35,442 bases of DNA, taken from Novosphingobium sp. Rr 2-17 (GTDB lineage Bacteria; Pseudomonadota; Alphaproteobacteria; Sphingomonadales; Sphingomonadaceae). Of the stretch, positions 7,974-16,270 are shown piece by piece (the first letter of the stretch is position 1; each line of letters starts with the position of its first letter). The notes under the pieces were generated by a model. It ran no database searches, was not told the origin of the DNA, and was given only the letters and a program-made list of their open reading frames with translations. The DNA lies in the NCBI RefSeq assembly GCF_000272475.1, contig NZ_AKFJ01000109.1, forward strand, positions 1-35,442, given 5' to 3'. Position numbers and translations under genes: made by a program.

Positions 7974-8058
7974 GCCGAAAATCAGACGGTTTGCGACGCC
8001 TAGCGCCGGGAAAACCTGTCGGGAACGCAGCCTGTCCGCGAAGATGTGTCTGTCGTCA
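7974..8058 (+). repeat. 85-bp direct repeat, copy 1
   Basis: Aligns without gaps to 10026-10110 at about 80 percent identity; the best core is CGGTTTGCGACGCC followed by AGCGCCGGGAAA. The two copies are in direct orientation and bracket the PhzF/LysR pair. The right part of this copy lies just beyond the stop codon of the PhzF gene. The repeat family is not recognised. Confidence 0.8.
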
Positions 8059-8076
8059 AAGAGATGTCAAAGAGAT
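8055..8076. repeat. 11-bp tandem duplication at the 3' end of the PhzF gene
   Basis: GTCAAAGAGAT occurs twice in tandem (8055-8065 and 8066-8076). The stop codon of the PhzF gene falls in the second unit, so the C-terminal residues (TLSL) are encoded by the duplicated segment. It sits at the junction with the 85-bp repeat and may mark the edge of an insertion. Confidence 0.8.
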
Positions 8077-8939
8077 AACGTGCCGACCAGAATGATTTTC
8101 CCTGTTCCCGAAAGTTCCGGTTCCGGCTTCAGGTGGATGCGAAGAATACTCCGTCGCCCCATCTTGACGCCTTGCTCGATGGCAATGGCCGGTGTTGGCA
8201 GCGCGCCATGATGGTGAAGATAGGCGGCGAGTGGTCCTGCCGCCGTACCGGTTGCCGCGTCCTCCCACAGGCCGACCGTTGGATTGAAGAAGCGGGTATA
8301 GGCGGTGCCCGGTGCCGACGGATCGAACGCGTAAAGGTAGCAGCCCTCCGCCACCGTTCCGTTCAGCACAGCTAACAGCGCATCGGCATCGGGCCTGGCC
8401 TTGTCGGCCGTCGCGGCATCCCTGACACGGACCATCAGGTGCGCGGCACCGGTATCTGCTGGTCGCACTGGCGGATCTGTTATCAGATCACCGGGATCAA
8501 GCGCCAGTGCCGCGGCAAGGGGGCGGATATCATCGATCGGGTCGGCGAGGCGTAAGGGCGTCTGAAGCATTCGGCCGTTGACGCGCCCCCCACTGGACTG
8601 GAGTTCGATCGGTAGAACGTCGCCACCGATCTCTTGATGAAAGGTCCGCGCGTCATCCAGCGCGCCGAGGTCGCCACGCTCCCCAAGCCACAACCAGGCT
8701 CCCAACGCATTGTGCCCGGCACCGAACACTTCCGCGCCGGAAGCGGTAAAGGATCGTAGTTTACGATCGGCACGATCGCTGCGTAAGATGAACGTAGTCT
8801 CAGCCTGATTGAACTCGCCTGCAATGCGTCGCATAACATCATCGGTGAGGTCGTCCGCGTCCTGCACGACGGCGAGGGGGTTTCCTTCCAGCGGTCGCTC
8901 AGCGAAAACATCGATGATACCGACTGTATAGGTGGACAT
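8067..8939 (-). CDS. PhzF-family isomerase/epimerase-like protein
   Basis: The 290-residue protein has the full PhzF/DAP-epimerase-like two-lobed form. It shows DVFAERPLEGNPLAVV (residues about 11-25), the catalytic glutamate in FNQAETTF (E47), the FTASGAEVFGAGHNALG motif (about 64-80), and in the second lobe the RFFNPTVGLWEDAATGTAAGP block. GGAGAGG 6 nt upstream supports the ATG. True PhzF isomerises DHHA in phenazine synthesis, but most homologues stand alone with unknown substrates. No other phenazine genes are adjacent, so a phenazine role is not supported. It is divergent from a LysR regulator that probably controls it. Confidence 0.88.
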   Translation of the reverse strand: MSTYTVGIIDVFAERPLEGNPLAVVQDADDLTDDVMRRIAGEFNQAETTFILRSDRADRKLRSFTASGAEVFGAGHNALGAWLWLGERGDLGALDDARTFHQEIGGDVLPIELQSSGGRVNGRMLQTPLRLADPIDDIRPLAAALALDPGDLITDPPVRPADTGAAHLMVRVRDAATADKARPDADALLAVLNGTVAEGCYLYAFDPSAPGTAYTRFFNPTVGLWEDAATGTAAGPLAAYLHHHGALPTPAIAIEQGVKMGRRSILRIHLKPEPELSGTGKIILVGTLSL

Positions 8940-9042
8940 GGTGAACCTCTCCGGTGAAGGAATGCCGTATCTTTAGCACTTGTAGTGATGTTGCCAGGTG
9001 CCGGGAAACGCGTAATCCTCAATTGCAAGGTGAGATGAATTC
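8940..9042. promoter_or_regulatory. Divergent control region between PhzF and LysR genes
   Basis: This is the 103-bp gap between two divergent starts. It contains the dyad CACT-TGT-AGTG (8977-8987) within TTTAGCACTTGTAGTGATG, a plausible LysR-type binding site. GGAGAGG serves the PhzF gene and GGTGAG (9029-9034) serves the regulator. No clear -35/-10 pair stands out. Confidence 0.45.
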
Positions 9043-9933
9043 ATGATGCTTGTGCCGCGCCTCCCGCCTTTGTCATCCCTTCGCGCGTTCGAAGCGGTCG
9101 CGCGAAGGTCCAGCTTTAAGGCGGCTGCCGAAGAACTGTCGGTCACGCCCAGCGCGGTCAGCCACCAGATCAGGCAGCTGGAGGCGCATGTCGGGGTGCG
9201 GCTTTTGGACCGGACGCCGCGTGGCGTGTCGTTGACACAATCCGGGCAACTACTGCGCGACGCCACGTCAGCCGGCTTTGAGGTGATCGGGCGGGCGATC
9301 GGTCAGATCCGTGGCTTGACCGATACCGGAATGCTGACCCTGACATCGACAGCGGCGTTTCTGAGCCACTGGCTGGTGCCGCGACTTGCCAGCCTCCGAT
9401 CGGCGCTGCCGACTGTGGAATTGCGCTTCCACGCATCGGACATGATCGAACCCCTTCATTCCGGCCGCATCGATGTTGCGATCCGCTACGGGCGCGGACC
9501 GTTCCCCGGAACGGTAAGCCACAAACTGCATGACGACGAACTCATCGCTGTTTGCAGCCCCGGGCTGCGGCTGTCTGACATCCGGGATCTTCGGCGCACG
9601 ACCCTGATCCACATCGATGGACGTCATCGACCCGACCCAGCACCGAACTGGACGCGTTGGTGCGCTGTGGCCGGCTTGTCGAAGGTGGATACTGCTGCGG
9701 GGCTGCATCTACCTGACAGCATGTCCGCCGTGCAGGCCGCGATAGCGGGCCAAGGCATCGTCATCGTCAGCCGGCTGCTGGTCGCAGATGCGATCTCCTC
9801 CAAACTCCTCGTGCAGCCGTTCGCATGTTCCATCGTCGGCGAGGCTTATCACTTCGCAGCAGCTGCCGATCTTGCCACTGACGCGAACGTGGGCGCTTTG
9901 CGCGAATGGTTCGTGAAAGCTGGGGTGGTGTGA
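9043..9933 (+). CDS. LysR-family transcriptional regulator (GcvA-like)
   Basis: The 296-residue protein has an N-terminal winged helix-turn-helix (LSSLRAFEAVARRSSFKAAA, then LSVTPSAVSHQIRQLEAHVG, residues about 10-60) and a periplasmic-binding-like effector domain (IDVAIRYGRGPFPG, MSAVQAAIAGQGIVIVSRLLV). The 'LRAFEAVAR..SF..AA.EL.VTPSAVSHQI' form is that of the GcvA/AmpR branch. The start has GGTGAG 8 nt upstream; a second ATG follows at once. Divergence from the PhzF gene makes that gene its likely target. Its stop is 92 bp before copy 2 of the 85-bp repeat. Confidence 0.92.
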   Translation: MMLVPRLPPLSSLRAFEAVARRSSFKAAAEELSVTPSAVSHQIRQLEAHVGVRLLDRTPRGVSLTQSGQLLRDATSAGFEVIGRAIGQIRGLTDTGMLTLTSTAAFLSHWLVPRLASLRSALPTVELRFHASDMIEPLHSGRIDVAIRYGRGPFPGTVSHKLHDDELIAVCSPGLRLSDIRDLRRTTLIHIDGRHRPDPAPNWTRWCAVAGLSKVDTAAGLHLPDSMSAVQAAIAGQGIVIVSRLLVADAISSKLLVQPFACSIVGEAYHFAAAADLATDANVGALREWFVKAGVV

Positions 9934-10025
9934 AGCTCGATTGGAAAGTCAGCTATTCTCCAATGCTCATTGGACCAACACCGACACGAAAAATACCCTG
10001 CTGCGTTCAGCCTATCATATCTGTA

Positions 10026-10110
10026 GCCGACAATCAGGCGGTTTGCGACGCCCAGCGCCGGGAAACCCTGTCGGAAACGAGGACTGCCTGACAGGATGTG
10101 ATTTTCGTCA
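10026..10110 (+). repeat. 85-bp direct repeat, copy 2
   Basis: Ungapped partner of 7974-8058, in the same orientation. The leftmost 50 bp are the best conserved. Copy 2 additionally holds the short dyad CCTGTC...GACAGG (10067-10095), which copy 1 lacks. Together the copies delimit a roughly 2.1-kb segment with PhzF and LysR. Confidence 0.8.
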
Positions 10111-10283
10111 GGGCAAAATGACAGTCGGCCTCCCAAGCTCAGATGTAACGTGATCAGACTTCCCAATCAGACTGATAGGAACGGCCACGCAGCCGGTCTG
10201 CCAACTCGAGCTTGACCGAAAGCGACTTTCGCAACGTGCAAATAGTTGCTCGCTGGGTTTCCCTTCCAGGCACCAATCACGCG

Positions 10284-10990
10284 ATGTTGAGTAACCTTGC
10301 GCGTGATGCCAAGATCGGACGCGAGGCGCAGGAAGAATGGGCCGCGCGTTCGCACCCCCGCTTTGTCGCCGCGCAGGATGCCGGAAGGTTCGTGGACGAG
10401 ATCGTGGGCGTGGACGCCAAGAGCAGGAAAGGCAGTGTCCGCTTCGATCGCGACGAAGCACCCCGACCGGACACCGCGATCGACACTCTTGCGAGGCTCA
10501 AGCCTACTTTTCGACCGGACGGCACGATTACTGCCGGCAATGCGCCCGGTTTGAACAGCGGTGCCGCGACCATGGTGCTGGCCGATGCTGGCATCGCCAG
10601 CCGGGAAGGCCTGAACCCGATCGGTCGTCTGGTCGGCCACGGGCTGTGTGCGATCGAACCGGCGCGGTTTGGATAGCGCCCGTTCCTGCGGTCGGCCAAG
10701 CTCTCAACCCCGCCGACTGGCAGCTCAGCTATGTCGAGAGGTTCGAGATCAACGAGGCCTTCGCCGTCGTGCCGCTCGCCGTGGCGCAAGAACTTAGTCT
10801 GCCGCACGACATCGTCAACGTTGAAGGTGGCGCGATCGCGCACGGCCACCCGATCGGTGCCACCGGCGCCGTTTTGGTCACCCGGCTTCTGCACGCCATG
10901 CGCCGCGACGGGATCCGACGCGGCATCGTCGCCCTTTGTATCGGAGGCGGACAGGGCATCGCCTTGGCATTGGAATCGATCGCCGCATGA
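10284..10990 (+). pseudogene. Thiolase (acetyl-CoA acetyltransferase), truncated and frameshifted
   Basis: The frame from about 10284 reads NLARDAKIGREAQEEWAARSH, VDEIVGVDAKSRKGSVRF, PRPDTAIDTLARLKPTFR, GTITAGNAPGLNSGAATMVL, which is the middle of a thiolase. At about 10672 the frame stops after PARFG, and the next frame continues IAPVPAVGQAL, FEINEAFAVVPLAVAQEL, GGAIAHGHPIGATGA and CIGGGQGIALALE to the stop at 10990. One missing base explains the break. The first 160 or so residues, including the acyl-accepting Cys, are absent; homology begins abruptly at 10284. The His motif and C-terminal Cys survive. It cannot make a working enzyme. The 170 bp before it show nothing recognisable. Confidence 0.82.
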
Positions 10991-11207
10991 GATATCTGAA
11001 AGGGCGCATGCTTGGGATAAGCGTGGACTTTCCTGCCACCGCCAAAACGGGTCTCGATACGTCATCGGGCACCGCGCCATGACCTTTTCTAGTCGGGGCT
11101 TGGACATCAATAAAATGGCCGCCCAAGTCAAACCAACCTCGTGCGGTACGTACTACGGCAAAGCGCACTCGCAGCTGAAATGCTGTCACCACGAGAGGTT
11201 TGCGCAA
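10991..11207. other. Spacer before DAHP synthase
   Basis: No gene is recognised. A long frame runs through it in phase with the synthase (from 10731), but its translation is antisense-like and out of frame with the thiolase remains. It presumably holds the promoter of the downstream gene. Confidence 0.35.
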
Positions 11208-12590
11208 ATGCAGCACTGGACACCAGCATCTTGGAGAGCGAAGCCAGCCCGGCACGTACCGTCTGATTACCCCGATCCGACCGCGCTTCTTGCTGCTGAA
11301 AGGCAGCTGCAAGATCTTCCACCCCTAGTTTTTGCTGGGGAAGCGCGCCGGCTTAGATCATTGCTGGGGGATGTCGCTAACGGACGTGCTTTCCTGTTGC
11401 AGGGCGGCGATTGCGCTGAAAGCTTCGACGATTTGCGGGCAGACACGATCCGCGATACGTTTCGATTGATCTTGCAGATGGCAATCGTGCTGACGTTCGC
11501 TGGCGGCAAGCCCGTGGTGAAGGTGGGGCGCATGGCAGGGCAATTTGCAAAGCCTCGCTCATCATCTGTCGAAAGCCAGCACGGCGTGACTTTGCCATCC
11601 TACCGTGGCGACATCATCAACGGCCCGGAATTCGACGCCCAAGCACGCGATCCGGACCCCAAGCGTCTGCTTCAAGCCTATTCCCAGTCGGCCGTGACAC
11701 TGAACCTGCTGCGATCGTTCGCGACTGGCGGCTACGCGGATCTGCACAACCTGCATCGTTGGACGTTGGGGTTTGTGTCCAGCTCCCCCCAAGGTGCGGT
11801 TTATGATGCTTTGGCCCAGCGGATTGGCGAAGCGATCGTTTTCATGGAAGCGATCGGCGCTTCACCACAAAACAGTCCGCAGTTGCGCCAGGTGGAGTTT
11901 TTCACCAGCCACGAAGGGCTACTGCTAGGCTTCGAGGAAGCTCTGACGCGGGTCGATTCCACCTCGGGCAAGTGGTACGATACGTCTGCGCACCTGCTTT
12001 GGATCGGGGAGCGAACACGCAATCTGGATGGGGCTCATATCGAATTCTTTCGGGGCATCCAAAATCCGATCGGAGTAAAGTGCGGCCCAGCCATGACTCA
12101 TGATGAACTGATCAGGCTGATTGAAGTGCTCGATCCCGATAACGAACCGGGCAGATTAACAATCTACGGTCGGTTCGGTTCTGATAAGATCGATCATCAA
12201 CTACCTAGTCTGCTCCGCGCGGTACGATCGGCAGGGCGTCATGTCGCATGGGCATGTGATCCGATGCACGGCAATACGCTGACCGCGACCAACGGCTATA
12301 AAACCCGTCCGTTCGCTCGCATCCTCTCCGAAGTGAGCAGTTTCATTCAGATCTGCAAGGCCGAGGGCGTCCATCCGGGTGGCTTGCATCTGGAAATGAC
12401 CGGTCAGAACGTCACCGAGTGTCTAGGTGGAGCCAGAGCGCTCGCGGAAGAGGACTTGGCAGACCGCTACCACACGCATTGCGACCCTCGCCTCAACGGA
12501 GAACAGGCTCTGGAACTGGCGTTTCTTGTGGCAGATGAGCTGAAAGAGGGCCACGTCGCGCCGGCCTTTCGACTGGCAGCAACCAGTTAA
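11208..12590 (+). CDS. Class II 3-deoxy-7-phosphoheptulonate (DAHP) synthase
   Basis: The 460-residue enzyme condenses phosphoenolpyruvate with erythrose 4-phosphate, the entry step of the shikimate pathway. Class II signatures are clear: LLQGGDCAESF (metal-binding Cys about residue 69), PVVKVGRMAGQFAKPRS, SYRGDIING, FFTSHEGLLLGFEEALTR, KCGPAMTHDEL, CDPMHGNT (His ligand), HLEMTGQNVTEC (Glu ligand) and CDPRLNGEQALELAF (Asp ligand). The ATG at 11208 has GAGAGG 9 nt upstream and gives the normal family length; longer upstream frames are spurious. No other shikimate genes are near. A second, possibly feedback-free copy for a specialised pathway is plausible (class II enzymes occur as PhzC), but that is inference. 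Confidence 0.95.
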   Translation: MQHWTPASWRAKPARHVPSDYPDPTALLAAERQLQDLPPLVFAGEARRLRSLLGDVANGRAFLLQGGDCAESFDDLRADTIRDTFRLILQMAIVLTFAGGKPVVKVGRMAGQFAKPRSSSVESQHGVTLPSYRGDIINGPEFDAQARDPDPKRLLQAYSQSAVTLNLLRSFATGGYADLHNLHRWTLGFVSSSPQGAVYDALAQRIGEAIVFMEAIGASPQNSPQLRQVEFFTSHEGLLLGFEEALTRVDSTSGKWYDTSAHLLWIGERTRNLDGAHIEFFRGIQNPIGVKCGPAMTHDELIRLIEVLDPDNEPGRLTIYGRFGSDKIDHQLPSLLRAVRSAGRHVAWACDPMHGNTLTATNGYKTRPFARILSEVSSFIQICKAEGVHPGGLHLEMTGQNVTECLGGARALAEEDLADRYHTHCDPRLNGEQALELAFLVADELKEGHVAPAFRLAATS

Positions 12591-12637
12591 CAGGCTCGCG
12601 GACCGCACCCCCGTCCGACCTGCGGCGCACCCCTGCT

Positions 12638-13936
12638 TCAGCGGAATGGCGGTCCAAGCGAAGTGGACAGCGACAGGGTGAACCGGGTTCCCGAGTAGTC
12701 GAACGGTGAAAAGTCCGAGCGCCCGATATCGTGCCGCGCATCGGCTGTCAGGGTAGAACGCTTTCCCACCTGGAAAGCCAAGGTGCCGAACAAGGTTGTC
12801 TGATCCTGCCGATCCTGCGCGATCTGCGTTAGCGTGACATCGCGGCCATAGTAGCGATCCCGGAGCCAGCGCCCCCCTGCGCTGCTCCGGATTGTCGGCG
12901 TCACAGTATAATCGACCGAGAGTTGGAGGTCGGTGGTGACCGTGAAACTGGTGTCATGCCGGATCTTGCGTGCCGCCTGCCCCGCGATCCGCCACCGGTT
13001 GGTCGGCTTGTAGAGAATTGATGCCTGCGCCACCAACCCGCCACGGCCCCTGGGGCCGGCAAGCCGGGAATCCGTTGGCACCGTTGCTTTCGAAAAGACA
13101 TACCCTGCGGACAGCGAACCGGATAGCCGCTTGTCGATGGGGCTGGCGTACTGGATTCCAACACTCGTCTTTTCCAAGGTGTCTGGCGTCATGACCATAA
13201 TGTCGCGCCGTCCAAAAAAGTCCGTGCGCTCGTACAGAAACGTCGCTCCCACCAATCCCCACGCCGGGGCGGTGTACCCCAGCAAGCCGGACACAGCCTT
13301 TCGGTCGTTGTTGATGTTCAGGACGCTGGAGTTATGCCACGCGCTCCGCAAAATTTGCACGCTTTCGGTAAGGCCGCTCGGCGCTATGCATGTCTGGCCA
13401 AGCGTTGCGACATACACCATGACCCTGTTCGCGGTAACGATGGTGGTGAGGTCCTGCTGGCGGGTCTGTTTGCGCAAGTAGGCGTATTGGCCGGTCACGG
13501 AGCAAGAGGAGCCGACGAGTGCTGCAGCGCTGCCTGAAAAGTCGATCCGCTCGCGATCGAGAACCGTGTTCTTTTGGTGGAAGTCGTAGCCGAACACGCC
13601 ATTGAAGGAGACACCGAAACGACCGCCGTTATGCCCAAAATTCACAGTAGCGCTGGGAGTCACGATAAATTCCGAGTTCTTGAGGCCGCGGACTTCGGCT
13701 GCTTCGGAAGACCCTTGGACGACGTTGTCGTCATAGACCACGTCCTGCCGCGCTCCGATGCTGAGCGGCTGTTCAATAATGTCCATCAAGACTCGGGGCG
13801 CGGCTCCTTCAGCGTGCGCGAGCGGCGCGCCGGTCGCGGCAATCGCCCCTGCCAGACCGCAATAGAGCCAGCGCGTCCCCCCACCACACCCGGCCCTGAG
13901 GACAACACGGGCTATTGTGCCGATACTGCTGTTCAA
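12638..13936 (-). CDS. Outer-membrane beta-barrel protein (BBP2-like)
   Basis: The 432-residue protein has a signal sequence (cleavage likely after APLAHA, near residue 42). It is followed by alternating hydrophobic/polar strands with many Tyr, Arg and Gly (YDDNVVQGSS, ATVNFGHNGGRFGVSFNG, GGRWLRDRYYGRD, FDYSGTRFTLSLSTS). This resembles the putative beta-barrel porin 2 proteins found with exopolysaccharide or specialised-metabolite genes. TTG 13936 is used as start, with AAAGGG 7 nt before it; no ATG fits. A GTG ten codons on is an alternative. It is on the same strand as the ligase upstream, but a terminator at 13998-14028 separates them, so it has its own promoter. It ends convergently with DAHP synthase (48 bp apart). 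Confidence 0.75.
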   Translation of the reverse strand: MNSSIGTIARVVLRAGCGGGTRWLYCGLAGAIAATGAPLAHAEGAAPRVLMDIIEQPLSIGARQDVVYDDNVVQGSSEAAEVRGLKNSEFIVTPSATVNFGHNGGRFGVSFNGVFGYDFHQKNTVLDRERIDFSGSAAALVGSSCSVTGQYAYLRKQTRQQDLTTIVTANRVMVYVATLGQTCIAPSGLTESVQILRSAWHNSSVLNINNDRKAVSGLLGYTAPAWGLVGATFLYERTDFFGRRDIMVMTPDTLEKTSVGIQYASPIDKRLSGSLSAGYVFSKATVPTDSRLAGPRGRGGLVAQASILYKPTNRWRIAGQAARKIRHDTSFTVTTDLQLSVDYTVTPTIRSSAGGRWLRDRYYGRDVTLTQIAQDRQDQTTLFGTLAFQVGKRSTLTADARHDIGRSDFSPFDYSGTRFTLSLSTSLGPPFR

Positions 13937-13997
13937 CCCATTACCCTTTCGTGGGTGGTACGTGTCGCCGACGCCAGGCGTGCTGGATGGAAGGTTT

Positions 13998-14028
13998 GAA
14001 AAAAGAGGCGGACGGCTTCAATCCGCCC
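13998..14028 (-). terminator. Intrinsic terminator after the PaaK-like ligase gene
   Basis: On the minus strand GGCGGA and TCCGCC (14022-14027 and 14007-14012) flank a 9-nt loop, and the stem is followed by TCTTTTTT. It lies 44 bp beyond the ligase stop and would end the isochorismatase-ligase transcript before the barrel-protein gene. Confidence 0.75.
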
Positions 14029-14071
14029 CGCGCCCGGACGGCCACTTGCGCGTGCGCTCGATAGCGTTGCT

Positions 14072-15619
14072 TCAGTCTCTTTCGACCAGCAGCGGCGTTT
14101 TTCCGACCCCGGTCGTGACCAATTCCTGTGAGCCGGGCGGCACTAGCGCAATCGCGAACCGGAAGCCGTCGAGAGGACCATCTCGCTCCGTTTTGGCCGT
14201 CACCATCACCTGGCGGATGATCGCTGCGGCGATCTGTGCGTCGATCGTTCGGCTCAGCTCCTCGGCCCGCACCGTCACGACGAGGATCGTCATTCGTCGG
14301 TGCGCTCGGTCAACCCTGATTTGGACGTCTTGTGCCACCTGGTCGAGATCGAGCAACCGACACCTGCGCAAAGCCTTTCCGATCGAAGCCAGGACTTTAG
14401 GCGCGTAGAAATAGGAACCGCCAAGCTCAAATCGATCGCTGCTGCGCCCCGCATACTCGAAGCGCATCGCGTTTAGCCGGTCCGACACAAGGTCCGATCG
14501 ACGGACCATGCGATCGCCAAGTCGGTAGCGCAGCACCGGAGCGCCGTTGCCGAACAAGCGGGTCACAAGCAGATCACCCTCTTCGCCGACGGCTACGGAG
14601 CGGTTTTCCGCATCGACGATTTCGACCAGATGCAGCCCCGGCACAGCGGTAAGCACGGGCGATGCCGGATCCAATTGAAGACCGATGGTTTCGGCCTGCA
14701 TGGCAGCAAAGAAGCTTAGCACCACAAGGTTGGGGTAGGCATTACGCAGATCCGCATGGACTTTGGGCTGGAGTGCACCACTCCCGTACAAAGCGACACG
14801 CAGGCTTGCGCGATCGTTGGCAGAGGCACGATCCGCAAACGCCACGAGGTCTGCAATGCTGCGGCTGATCCCCATGACGGCCTTTGTACCCGGATAGGCC
14901 AATATCCGCTGGAAGACCTCGTGGTCGATGGCCCCGGCCCCGATATAATTGATGTCGGGAATGGCCTGAAGCACGCCGCCCACCATGCTGGCGCTGCTCC
15001 ACATCATGTGATCGGCCAGCGTGCAAGCCACCCAGCGAGCGTGATCGCTTGGCATATGGCGATCGATGATGTGCCGACCAATGAACCCGCCGGCCCATTG
15101 ATAGGTGTCCGCCAGCTCGTCTTTTGGATAGACGATCTCGGTCGGCAAACCAGACGAAGTGCCGCCGCTGGTCGCAACCTGAAAGCCCCCGCGCTCAATC
15201 GGGAGGATCATGCCAGGACGATCGCCGGTGAAGAAGAGCCTGGCAGTTTCCTTGTCGGTTGGCGGAATTGCCTGAAACGCCTCTAGGGACGCCAACGGGG
15301 TTGTTCCGATTGCCCCGTCTATGCGATCCCGCCACAAGGGGTTCACGCGACAGACCTCGACCAACTGACGCAAGCGGCGTTCAATAACGCTGTCCTGCAC
15401 ATAGCCGGATAGCTGCTCAAAGGCTGCCCCTGTGCGCCGCTCGATCGCTTGCAAGCTCGCCAAAAACGAAGGGAGACTTGAGACCTGATCCAACGACGGC
15501 CTCTCCAGCAGAACCTTCGGGATGACGTCCATCGCCAAAGACGCGCCTTCTTCGCGGAATTGGGTATATGCAGCTCTGACAGGGTGCAGCTTGTTCAAGA
15601 TCAGATCCGCGCTCGTCAC
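14072..15619 (-). CDS. Adenylate-forming enzyme, PaaK (phenylacetate-CoA ligase)-like
   Basis: This 515-residue ANL-superfamily protein activates a carboxylic acid as its acyl-adenylate. Visible are a P-loop-like VATSGGTSSGLPTEIVYP (about 155-172), an ALYGSGALQPKVHADLR segment, LRYRLGDRM (the Tyr/Arg-Gly-Asp block, about 385) and EYAGRSSDRFELGG at the hinge before the small C-terminal domain. The core starts near residue 80 (RRLRQLVEVCRVNPLWRDRID); the 75 residues before that are an extension not seen in ordinary PaaK. The start is GTG 15619, overlapping the stop of the isochorismatase-like gene (GTGA), so translation is coupled. The acid substrate is unknown. EhpF-type proteins of phenazine ester biosynthesis share this fold, as do aryl-CoA ligases. 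Confidence 0.8.
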   Translation of the reverse strand: MTSADLILNKLHPVRAAYTQFREEGASLAMDVIPKVLLERPSLDQVSSLPSFLASLQAIERRTGAAFEQLSGYVQDSVIERRLRQLVEVCRVNPLWRDRIDGAIGTTPLASLEAFQAIPPTDKETARLFFTGDRPGMILPIERGGFQVATSGGTSSGLPTEIVYPKDELADTYQWAGGFIGRHIIDRHMPSDHARWVACTLADHMMWSSASMVGGVLQAIPDINYIGAGAIDHEVFQRILAYPGTKAVMGISRSIADLVAFADRASANDRASLRVALYGSGALQPKVHADLRNAYPNLVVLSFFAAMQAETIGLQLDPASPVLTAVPGLHLVEIVDAENRSVAVGEEGDLLVTRLFGNGAPVLRYRLGDRMVRRSDLVSDRLNAMRFEYAGRSSDRFELGGSYFYAPKVLASIGKALRRCRLLDLDQVAQDVQIRVDRAHRRMTILVVTVRAEELSRTIDAQIAAAIIRQVMVTAKTERDGPLDGFRFAIALVPPGSQELVTTGVGKTPLLVERD

Positions 15620-16191
15620 GGCGTCTCTGCTCGATCAAGCGTCTTGGCCGCAAGGAAATCATCCGCCGACTGCAGTCGGGCATAACCATTAGCGAGCGCA
15701 CCGAGAAAGGCGGCCTGGACCTGCGGCGCCGCAACAACGTGTTCGCCGAACGTGACGTCAAGGGTAGCGCAGGCATCGTGAAGAACGAGGACGTTGTATC
15801 CAAAGTCGGCGGCAGCACGTGCTGTCGCATCGATGCACATGTGGGTCATGGCGCCCAGGATAAAGACCTCTTGCGGCCCATGGCCGTCGAGCACCTCTCG
15901 CAAATCGGTATCCCGAAACGAATTGGGATAATGCTTGAGAATGACTCTCTCGTCCGCCAGCGGCAGCACGGATGCATGAATGCGTGCGCCATCGGTGTTC
16001 GCGACGAAGAAGGGCGCGTCCGGACCAGGAAATTCGTGACGGATGTGGACGACCGGCGTTCCCTCTTCGCGCGCCCTGGCTATGACGCGGGCTGCGTTGC
16101 CGCTTGCTGTGTCCACGTTCCACAACGGCAGCTTGCCGCCGGGAAAGTAATCGTTCTGAAGATCAACCACAACTATCACTCGCCGCGCCAT
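15616..16191 (-). CDS. Isochorismatase-like cysteine hydrolase
   Basis: The 191-residue protein starts at ATG 16191 (AGGACAGG 5-9 nt upstream; the upstream in-frame GTG/TTG codons are not needed). The catalytic triad of the family is complete: Asp in VVVDLQNDYF (D10), Lys in VILKHYPNSF (K86) and Cys in THMCIDATARAA (C119). The cis-peptide GAMTHMC is also intact. Members hydrolyse isochorismate, nicotinamide, N-carbamoyl compounds or ureas. The Cys marks an amidase-type enzyme, since true isochorismatases lack it. It is the first gene of a two-gene operon with the PaaK-like enzyme and is divergent from a GlxA-type regulator, a pairing seen often for this family. Confidence 0.88.
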   Translation of the reverse strand: MARRVIVVVDLQNDYFPGGKLPLWNVDTASGNAARVIARAREEGTPVVHIRHEFPGPDAPFFVANTDGARIHASVLPLADERVILKHYPNSFRDTDLREVLDGHGPQEVFILGAMTHMCIDATARAAADFGYNVLVLHDACATLDVTFGEHVVAAPQVQAAFLGALANGYARLQSADDFLAAKTLDRAETP

Positions 16192-16270
16192 ATCGACCTG
16201 TCCTACTGACTTCTGGGTCTGCAAGGCTGCCGGGAGGACCTACACTTGTCCAAGGGAGGAACCGACAAAA
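16192..16270. promoter_or_regulatory. Divergent promoter region, hydrolase / GlxA-type regulator
   Basis: A 79-bp gap between divergent starts. It carries GGGAGGA (16253-16259, for the regulator) and AGGACAGG (for the hydrolase). It must contain both promoters and probably the regulator's binding site; no clear dyad was picked out. Confidence 0.4.

Noticed and set aside
7990..8000. TTTGCGACG inside the 85-bp repeats as an IS6 right end
   Set aside because: Only 8 of 14 bases match the IS6 terminal repeat and the same sequence occurs internally in both repeat copies.
8067..12590. PhzF and class II DAHP synthase (PhzC-like) as a phenazine biosynthesis cluster
   Set aside because: No phzA/B, phzD, phzE or phzG genes are present, the two are separated by a repeat and a dead thiolase, and PhzF homologues commonly stand alone.
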